A stretch of DNA of 64,000 nt from JAFAXD01 sp963833605 (GTDB lineage Bacteria > Pseudomonadota > Alphaproteobacteria > Rhizobiales > Xanthobacteraceae). Position numbers and translations under genes: made by a program. Location: positions 124,001 through 188,000 of the forward strand of contig CAWHYZ010000022.1 of the NCBI GenBank assembly GCA_963833605.1, read 5' to 3'. How positions within the stretch are numbered: the stretch's first letter is position 1; every line of letters begins with the position of its first letter. The notes under the pieces are model-generated. The model was not told where the DNA came from, searched no databases, and saw only the letters and a list, made by a program, of their open reading frames with translations. Below are positions 57,732-64,000 of the stretch, piece after piece.

Positions 57732-58679
57732 TCAAGAGCGCCGTACCGGTACATGCTGCCTACCATCCGGTTCCGGCGTGGGCGCTAACGCCTTGCGAAA
57801 TTCCGTCAGCACCAGACTGACGGCAGGAAGCATGGGGCCATTGGGGCGGCGAAGAATGGCGAGCTGCCTCCGCCATTGGGCGCTGCGAAGCGGAATCGGC
57901 CGCAAGACCTTATTCTTCTCTTCGTTTCGGATGGAGATGCGTGGCAGCACGGTGATCAGGTCGCTGGACACAATCACGGCTTTCAGCGTCTGAATGGAGT
58001 TGGCCGTCAGAGTTACCATCGGTGGATCCAGATCCGCGCTTGCGAACAACGCTTGGAAATACCGCCAGATCGCGCCGCCCTTCTCCTGCATGGCCCAGCT
58101 GTATTGACAGAGTTCATTTGGCGTCACCGACTTTTTCCTCAAGATCGGATGCTCCGCGCGCCCCACCATGCAGATGTCGTCATTCATGAGCGTGCTGACG
58201 CGGATATTTTCCTCGGCCAGGTCCGGTGAAACGGCCGCGATGGCGAAGTCGATCTCCCCACGAAGCAATGAACGGATCAGCTGGTGGTTGGGCGCCTCCA
58301 CCACGTGAAGCTGAATGCCTGGCATCTTCGAACGCACATTGTTCAGGACCGTCGGCAAATGGTCGAGTACCAAGCTCGAAAGGATGCCGACGCGCGCCAC
58401 CCCCTTGGATGCGCCCTTTAAAAGATCGATTTCCTCCAGCGCGCGGTGCAGCCCGGTTTCCAGAAGCGCGGCGTGTGGCAAAAGCGACCGCCCAAACGCC
58501 GTGAGTTCCATTCCTGTCGAATGGCGCACGAACAATTGCACGCCAAGTTGTTGTTCAAGTTTGCGCAGCGTGCGGCTGACAGCCGGTTGCGTCAGCGACA
58601 AAGACGTCGCGGCTGCCCCGACACTTCCCAGGCGTGCGACCAGCAAAAACGCATTGAGCCCACGATGATCCAAGGCCAT
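57732..58679 (-). CDS. LysR family transcriptional regulator
   Basis: A 315-residue LysR-type regulator: N-terminal winged helix (FLLVARLGSVGAAATSLSLTQPAVSRTLRKLEQQLGVQLFVR, about 12-53) and a periplasmic-binding-like effector domain. It is divergent from the amidohydrolase-to-TRAP operon across 151 bp, the classical position for its activator. The start codon lies at the edge of an inverted repeat (58678-58697), pointing to autoregulation. The inducer is likely the TRAP substrate or an intermediate. Confidence 0.92.
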   Translation of the reverse strand: MALDHRGLNAFLLVARLGSVGAAATSLSLTQPAVSRTLRKLEQQLGVQLFVRHSTGMELTAFGRSLLPHAALLETGLHRALEEIDLLKGASKGVARVGILSSLVLDHLPTVLNNVRSKMPGIQLHVVEAPNHQLIRSLLRGEIDFAIAAVSPDLAEENIRVSTLMNDDICMVGRAEHPILRKKSVTPNELCQYSWAMQEKGGAIWRYFQALFASADLDPPMVTLTANSIQTLKAVIVSSDLITVLPRISIRNEEKNKVLRPIPLRSAQWRRQLAILRRPNGPMLPAVSLVLTEFRKALAPTPEPDGRQHVPVRRS

Positions 58680-58697
58680 GCATAATTGTTATGGCAT
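58678..58697. promoter_or_regulatory. Inverted repeat over the lysR start (candidate LysR operator)
   Basis: ATGC-ATAA-TTG-TTAT-GGCAT: an inverted repeat with one extra base in the right arm, overlapping the start codon of the minus-strand lysR gene. AT-rich inverted repeats of this size in a lysR/operon intergenic region are typical regulator sites. It is the only strong symmetry in the 151 bp region. Confidence 0.5.
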
Positions 58698-58830
58698 TGA
58701 AGCGAAAAAGCAATGGCGGGAGGCCGATAAGCGGCAGAAGCTATCCACGGCTGCATCGAGGAATTCGGTTGCTACACACATTCCGGAAGTGGCGTCGGCT
58801 CGATCGCCAGGCATCCGGTGAGGACAATTA

Positions 58831-60039
58831 ATGGTTACGGCTTACGTCAATGGTCAGGTGATCGACGGGCGCGGTCAAGCATACCAAGGCTACGTCATCG
58901 TCGATGGCGACAAGATCGCGGAGGTGGGCCGGGGCAATCCGCCTGCGCTTGGAGAGGCGATTGCCCGCAAGGACCTGGCGTCGAAGTCGATCCTTCCAGG
59001 ACTGATCGATTGCCACGTGCATCTGCGCAACGATGGCGTTGCCGACCCCCGCGCACAGGCTGCGGCCGATACCGATGCAGTCGCTGTGTTGCGATCCGCG
59101 CGCAACGCGCGCCGCACGTTGGAAGCCGGCGTCACCACGATCCGCGATTGCGGGTCACGCGGCGGCATCGATTTTTCGCTGCGGACTGCGGCACAGCAGG
59201 GATTGTGCCCGACGCCGCGCCTCGTCCTCAGCGGCATGATGATCTGCATGACTGGAGGACACGGCTGGACGCTGGGTTACGAGGCTGACGGCCCGGACGG
59301 ACTGCGGCGCGCGGCACGCGCACAGATCAAGGCGGGCGCCGACAACGTGAAGTTGATCGCAAGTGGAGGCATCCTGACGCCGGGTACCGAGATTGGCGCA
59401 CCCCAATTCACCATCGAAGAAATGCGCGCGGCCGTTGATGAAGCGCATGCGGCGGGCAAGACGTCGTGCGCGCATGCGCACGGCACGACCGCGATCAAGA
59501 ATGCGGTCAAGGCCGGAGTCAATTCAGTCGAGCACGGCTATCTGCTCGACGACGAAGGCATTCAACTTATGCTCGATCGCGGCACATATCTGGTCGCGAC
59601 CTCGGCAGCGGTCCGCAACGTGGTGAAGCACGGCACGTCCGCCGGCATCCGTCCGGATGTGGTCCGCAAGGCCCAGTCCGCCATCGATTCGCATATTGAC
59701 GGGTTCAAACGCGCCCACAAGGCCGGCGTGAAGCTTGCGATGGGGACCGACACCGGCGTGCCGTTCACGGATCATGGCAACAATCTCGACGAAGTCGTCT
59801 ATCTGGTTGAGATGGGGCTTTCTCCACTTGCGGCGCTCTCGGCAACGACCATCGATGCCGCGAAGCTGCTGCGAATGGACGACCGGATCGGAAGCCTGGA
59901 GGCTGGGAAGCTCGCGGACTTCGTGGTGATCGACGGCGATCCGCTCGCGGACGTTCGCATTCTCCAGGACAAGAGCCGCGTTCTCACGGTGGCGATCGGC
60001 GGCAAGACGATGGTGGAAAGAGAAGCGACCAAGCGGTAA
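58831..60039 (+). CDS. Amidohydrolase family protein (imidazolonepropionase-like)
   Basis: A 402-residue metal-dependent hydrolase with all expected metal sites: HVHL (residues 60s), the Lys of NVKLIASGG, HAHG, VEHGY and the Asp of GTDTG. It ends with the typical small beta-sandwich (AGKLADFVVIDGDPL, KTMVEREA). These enzymes open cyclic amides or act as prolidase-like or imidazolonepropionase-like hydrolases. GAGG 8 bases before the ATG. First gene of the plus-strand operon divergent from LysR, so likely the committing catabolic step. Confidence 0.9.
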   Translation: MVTAYVNGQVIDGRGQAYQGYVIVDGDKIAEVGRGNPPALGEAIARKDLASKSILPGLIDCHVHLRNDGVADPRAQAAADTDAVAVLRSARNARRTLEAGVTTIRDCGSRGGIDFSLRTAAQQGLCPTPRLVLSGMMICMTGGHGWTLGYEADGPDGLRRAARAQIKAGADNVKLIASGGILTPGTEIGAPQFTIEEMRAAVDEAHAAGKTSCAHAHGTTAIKNAVKAGVNSVEHGYLLDDEGIQLMLDRGTYLVATSAAVRNVVKHGTSAGIRPDVVRKAQSAIDSHIDGFKRAHKAGVKLAMGTDTGVPFTDHGNNLDEVVYLVEMGLSPLAALSATTIDAAKLLRMDDRIGSLEAGKLADFVVIDGDPLADVRILQDKSRVLTVAIGGKTMVEREATKR

Positions 60040-60077
60040 CGGGCGCGCCGCAGCTTGAAAGTTGGGGAAGATCAGGC

Positions 60078-60989
60078 TTGGAAAAAGCAGATAAAATCTG
60101 GATGGACGGTAAGATCGTCGATTGGAACGACGCGCATGTCCATCTCGTAAGCAACACGCTGCACTATGGCTTCGGCGTGTTCGAAGGCATGCGCTGCTAC
60201 AAGACGGCCTCCGGTCCCGCGGTCTTCAGGCTGAAGGAGCATCTGGCCCGGCTGCACCGGTCGGCCAAGATTATCGGATTTGAAATCCCGTATAGCATCG
60301 AACAACTGACTGAAGCGACCCGCCAAATCATTCGCGCGAACAGGTTCGAGCAGTGCTACATCCGTCCCATCGCCTACATTGGCTCGGGCGGCATGGGACT
60401 GGCTTATGAGGATTGTGAGATCGATGTCTCCATCGCCGTCTGGCATTGGGGTGAGTACGTCGGACATGGTACTTTGGAAAACGGCAGCCGTGCCAAGGTG
60501 TCGAGTTACGTGCGCCATCACATCAATACGAACATGTCGAAGGCCAAAGCGTGCGGAAATTACATGCTGTTCCAAATGGCGCGGACCGAGGCCAAGCGCG
60601 ACGGATACGATGAAGCAATCCTTCTCGACGCCAACGGTCACGTTGCCGAAGGTTCGGTGGAGCACATCTTCCTCGTCCGCGATGGCGCTCTGGTGACACC
60701 TCCGCTCACCCATCTCCTCGAAGGCATCACCCGCGATGCGGTCATCCGCCTGGCGCGGGCGAAAGACATCGAGGTGCGCGAGGAGCTGTTTTCCCGAGAC
60801 TATATGCTGACCGCGGACGAGGCGTTTTTTGCTGGAACGGGCGCCGAAGTGACCCCGCTCGTGGAGGTGGACAACCGCAAGATCGGCGACGGCCGGCGCG
60901 GACCGCTGACCGCGGCGATCCAGAAGGATTTTTTCGACGTGGTCTATGGTCGCACCAACAGCTGGAGCGAATGGCGGACCCCGGTATAG
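60078..60989 (+). CDS. Branched-chain amino acid aminotransferase-like class IV PLP enzyme
   Basis: A 303-residue class IV aminotransferase, very similar in pattern to IlvE: DGKIVDWNDAHVHLVSNTLHYGFGVFEGMRCY, the PLP lysine in SKAKACGNYMLF (about 155), EGSVEHIFLV and a FFAGTGAEVTPL ending. The start is TTG at 60078 with GGGGAAG about 7 bases upstream. Being inside a catabolic operon with a TRAP binding protein, it may deaminate a branched or D-/beta-amino acid rather than serve biosynthesis; that is inference. Confidence 0.88.
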   Translation: MEKADKIWMDGKIVDWNDAHVHLVSNTLHYGFGVFEGMRCYKTASGPAVFRLKEHLARLHRSAKIIGFEIPYSIEQLTEATRQIIRANRFEQCYIRPIAYIGSGGMGLAYEDCEIDVSIAVWHWGEYVGHGTLENGSRAKVSSYVRHHINTNMSKAKACGNYMLFQMARTEAKRDGYDEAILLDANGHVAEGSVEHIFLVRDGALVTPPLTHLLEGITRDAVIRLARAKDIEVREELFSRDYMLTADEAFFAGTGAEVTPLVEVDNRKIGDGRRGPLTAAIQKDFFDVVYGRTNSWSEWRTPV

Positions 60990-61017
60990 GGGAGTGGGAC
61001 GTTCGACGGTGTCAGCA

Positions 61018-62168
61018 ATGCCGCCCGATGAATATGCCAACCGCGTCAAGCGTGCGCGCGCGTTGATGCGTGAACGCGGCATGGACGGCCTGATCGTCAC
61101 CGACACCATGCACTACTCATACTTCACGGGCCACAAGGTCGCTTCCTGGATGCGCTCGCGTCCATCGATCTTCGTGCTGCCTCTCGAAGGCGAGCCCGCG
61201 CTGATCACGTGGTCGGGCCCCGACATGTTCGCGCAGACTCTACAAGCAGCCTTTCCCGTCCTGGGTTGCGGATCGCCGCATCTATCCGGAGGTGCCATTC
61301 ACCAAGGAGCCTCGCGTCGACTGGGGCGTGGCAGGCATCCTGAAGGAGAAGGGCCTCGAGTCCGGAAAGCTCGGCATCGAGCTTGGGCGGGAAACCTGGC
61401 TCGGCATTGCGCTTGTCGATTACGAACTGCTGAAGGAGCAGGTGCCGAAGGCGCGGTTCGTCAACTCCGGCCCGGTCGTGTGGGGCTGCCGCCTCATCAA
61501 ATCGGAGTGGGAAATCGACTGCATGCGCAAGGCCTGCGAGATTGGCGCAGTTGCCTGGCGGCGGGCCTTCGAGGATCTGCGCCCGGGAATCGCGGCGTCC
61601 ACCGTACAGAAGAACGTGCTGCGATATTATGTCGAAGGCGGCGGCGACTTGAGCTCCGAGCCGCCGATGGTCCTCGGCGCCACCGGACCGAACCGGACCT
61701 TCCAGAACGGCGACGTGCTGTACATCGACGGCGGCTGCACCTATTCCGGCTACAAGATGGATTTCGCCCGCCGCGCGGTTTTCGGCGCGCCTTCGGCGCG
61801 TCAGCAATCCGAGCATGACGGCATGTGGGGCCTTCTCGGCGAGATCATCGAGCGCATGAAGCCCGGTGTGTCGGTGCGCGAGCTGTTCGAGTACTCCCAG
61901 CAGCGTCTCGCCCAGCATCCCGAATGGCGAAACTATTCGGACCATCCATCGAAGCGCATTGGCCACGGCATCGGGCTTGAAAACGAGCCGCCGTCGATCT
62001 CTGGCGACCGACGACACCATTCTCGAGGTCTGCATGGCGCTGACGCCGGAGCCGAAAATCGAAAGCGTGGATGGCTTGCTCAATCCGGAGGAGCATGTCG
62101 TCATTCGCCCGTCGGCTTGCGAGGTGCTTTCCGCTGGGTCGGACTGGCGCCTCTATATCGTTTCATGA
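61018..62168 (+). CDS. M24 family metallopeptidase (Xaa-Pro peptidase-like), two 1-base frame breaks
   Basis: About 382 residues after repair. The N-terminal creatinase-like domain (YANRVKRARALMRERGMDGLIVTDTMHYSYFTGHK) breaks near 61257 (extra base before TCCTGGGTTGCGGAT), then SWVADRRIYPEVPF continues. The pita-bread domain has metal ligands in IDGGCTYSGYKMDFAR and GHGIGLENEPPSI. A second break near 62003 leads to ATDDTILEVCMALTPEPKI and the stop at 62168. The ATG at 61018 (or in-frame GTG 61009) is the start. Family: Xaa-Pro dipeptidase, creatinase or DMSP lyase (DddP); these cannot be told apart by eye. Confidence 0.82.
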
Positions 62169-62182
62169 TCGAGGAAAAGCCG

Positions 62183-63160
62183 ATGAAAATCCGGCTGCTC
62201 AGCGAAAAGAACATCCGCTCGGTTGCTCCGACACTGCCGGAGGCCGTGGCATCTGGTCGAGCAAGCCTATCGCCTTGACGCCGAGGGCAAAGCCGAAGTG
62301 CCCACCAAGATCGGCGTTCATCCGGACCGCGCCAATACGCTTTCTCCACGCGATGCCGGCCTGGGTGGGCGATGCCCGCGCGCTCGGGATGAAGTGGGTT
62401 TCCTATTTTCCCGGCAATTTCGACGCGCGGATTGCCGGACTCGACGGGCATCATCATCCTCAACGATCCCGAGCACGGCCTGCCGTGCTGCATCATGGAG
62501 GGAATGTACGTCACGTTCCTGCGCACGGCCGCTTGTGCTGCCGTCGCGGCGAAATATCTCGTGCCGCGTCCGCCGAAAACGCTGGGTCTGATCGGATGCG
62601 GCGGACTCGGCCTGTGGTCATTGCGCGTCATGAGCGCGACGTTTCCATCGATCGAGCAGGTGTTCGTGTCGTCGCGAACGCGCCGCTCCCGCGAGGAGTT
62701 CTGCGCCAAGATGGCGCAGGAGGGAAACTGGACCATCACGCCTGTTGATGATCCGCTTGCGGCGGTCCGCAATATGGACATCGTGGTGACGTCCATGCCT
62801 CCAGGACCCGTCAAGCCCGTGACAGGCGAGGCGTTTGCGCCAGGCATGCTCTTCATTCCGCTCGATTTGGTGAATTCGTGGCAGGACGACGTGCTGTCGT
62901 CGGTCGATCGAGTGGCCGCCGACAACCCTGCGAATTTTGCCGACCAGGTCCAGGCCAAGCGGGCGACCGCATTTCCGGCGCTCAAGAAGTCCGTGCGGAT
63001 CCAGGATATCGTCGTGGGAAAGTTGCCGCGGGCTTCGGCGTCGGATCGAAGCATCGTCGCGGTGTGCGGAATTGCCAGCACGGATGTCGTCGTCGGCTGG
63101 GAAATATATCGTCGCGCTCTCGCGGCAGATGTCGGTCTCGAATTCGATATGCAAGGATGA
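62183..63160 (+). CDS. Ornithine cyclodeaminase/mu-crystallin family protein, three 1-base frame breaks
   Basis: About 324 residues after repair. Pieces in order: MKIRLLSEKNIRSVAPTLPEAV, break near 62249, HLVEQAYRLDAEGKAEVPTKIGVHPDRANT, break near 62341, LHAMPAWVGDARALGMKWVSYFPGN (substrate/cofactor region), break near 62449, GIIILNDPEHGLPCCIMEG, then the Rossmann motif GLIGCGGLGLWSLR and DIVVTSMPPGPV. The three shifts return to the original frame. GAGGA 8 bases before ATG 62183; an earlier ATG at 62165 overlaps the M24 stop (ATGA). The family reduces or deaminates amino/imino acids with NAD(P)H. Confidence 0.82.
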
Positions 63161-63187
63161 AGTTGATCAGCAATGAGAGGTCTGAGC

Positions 63188-64000
63188 ATGCGCAGCAAAT
63201 TGGCAAAGCTCCTCGCCATCGGCGTCGTGTCGGCATTTTGCGGGGTTTCGTCTGCCGGCGTCCGCAGCTGAAACGGTCCTCAAGGCAATCACTTATGCGC
63301 CGCTGTCGAAAGTCGAAGACAGCATGGTGATCTTCAGAAAGTGGGTGGACAGGGTCAATACCGCTGGCAAGGGCGAAATCCGGGTCGAGCTGCTCGGCGG
63401 ACCCGAGGTCTTTCCGGTCAGCGATCAGATCAACGCCTTGAGCAAAGGGCTGGTCGACGTCGTCATGACATTCTCCGTGCACACGCCGATCGTTCCGGAG
63501 ATCGACACGTCGGGCCTGTCCGACATCACTCCGACCGAGGAGCGGAGCCAACGGCTATCTCGCTCTGCTCGACAAGGCGCACGAGAAGATCAACGTGAAG
63601 GTCATCGGCCGGACTGCGACGCACTCCGGCTTCTACATCTTCTCCAAGCAGCCGATCCGGACGCTTGCGGACTTCAAGAACATCAAGATCCGCTCGCACT
63701 CCGGATACGATCCGCTGTTCAAGAGGGTTGGAGCGGTTCCGATCGGAATGAACATTTCTGAAATCTACGGCGCGCTCGAGCGCGGCATCGTCGCCGCCGC
63801 GCCGTATCCGATCTTCGTTTATGACATGGGGTTGCAGGAGGTCACGAAGTTCGTTCTCGCCGACGCCTTCTGGCCGTCCCACACGACGTTCATCTACGTC
63901 AATCTGAAGAAGTTCAACAGCTTGACGCCGAAGCAGCAGGCAGATCCTGATGGACGCCCAGATCGAGAATGAGAAGGATATGGCCAAGCGTCGATGCCGA
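63188..64000 (+). CDS. TRAP transporter substrate-binding protein (DctP type), partial, three 1-base frame breaks
   Basis: A periplasmic binding protein running off the right edge. A signal peptide (KLAKLLAIGVVSAFAG ... PASAAE) is readable after removing one base near 63236. Then ETVLKAITYAPLSKVEDSMVIFRKWVDRVN and GGPEVFPVSDQINALSKGLVDV follow, a break near 63545, then ANGYLALLDKAHEKINVKVIGRT and a KNIKIRSHSGYDPLFKRVGAVPIGMNISEIYGALERGIV block diagnostic of DctP proteins. A third break lies near 63940. GAGAGG 7 bases before ATG 63188 fixes the start. It brings the operon's substrate, probably a carboxylate, to TRAP membrane subunits expected beyond the window. Confidence 0.85.

Noticed and set aside
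61250..63950. GANTC explanation for all frame breaks
   Set aside because: The eight right-end breaks are mostly doubled G, C or T outside GANTC or GACGTC, so the motif link is claimed only for the six upstream sites.

Overview
The window reads as chromosomal DNA of an alphaproteobacterium of the Bradyrhizobium/Rhodopseudomonas type (Hyphomicrobiales). This is inferred from the high G+C, many xenobiotic/aromatic-type catabolic enzymes (LLM flavin monooxygenases, CoxL-like hydroxylases, GSTs, TRAP uptake), small Gly/Trp/Tyr-rich exported proteins and the style of dispersed palindromic repeats. No rRNA, tRNA or CRISPR array was seen.

Layout. 1-2380 (minus strand): a LuxR-type regulator followed by two tandem glutathione S-transferases, the last cut by the window edge. 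2381-3552: a mostly empty 0.9 kb and a 55-codon ORF. 3553-22500: one enormous repeat-built surface or secreted protein gene (about 6,314 residues once repaired), with a metalloprotease-like head, Ig-like and type I secretion target-like domains, eight ~585 bp beta-helix repeats, 21 HYR domains, an AIDA-type repeat region and a short C-terminal domain. 22670-33622: an orphan CoxL-like molybdoenzyme, a B12-binding radical SAM protein, an LLM oxidoreductase, a GbsR/MarR regulator with a readable leaderless promoter/operator, DUF4166, an enolase-superfamily enzyme, RidA and an iron-sulfur protein. 32837-40045: a minus-strand catabolic operon (thiolase, DUF35, Ldh-type dehydrogenase, NtaA-type monooxygenase, FAH hydrolase) divergent from an ADP-forming acyl-CoA synthetase. 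40130-46446: SDRs, a cupin gene coupled to a CocE-type hydrolase, an intact IS110 element, DUF302 and DoxX. 46604-58679: aldehyde dehydrogenase, small exported proteins, regulators, a second orphan CoxL-like gene, a PAS-PAS-HD-GYP phosphodiesterase, a quinone oxidoreductase and LysR. 58831-64000: a plus-strand catabolic/transport operon (amidohydrolase, class IV aminotransferase, M24 peptidase, ornithine cyclodeaminase family, TRAP binding protein), divergent from LysR.

Two results stand out. First, the IS110 element has a ~175 nt structured 5' region in which candidate bridge-RNA guides can be read directly: one pair matches the palindromic host repeat the element split, the other matches the element's own ends. 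Second, at least 14 frame breaks in otherwise conserved genes are each explained by one extra base, nearly always a duplication of a neighbouring base. In six of them the repaired site is GANTC (4) or GACGTC (2), and eight lie in the last 2.8 kb. This points to systematic read or consensus error, perhaps linked to adenine methylation, rather than to gene decay. The giant gene should therefore be treated as probably intact.
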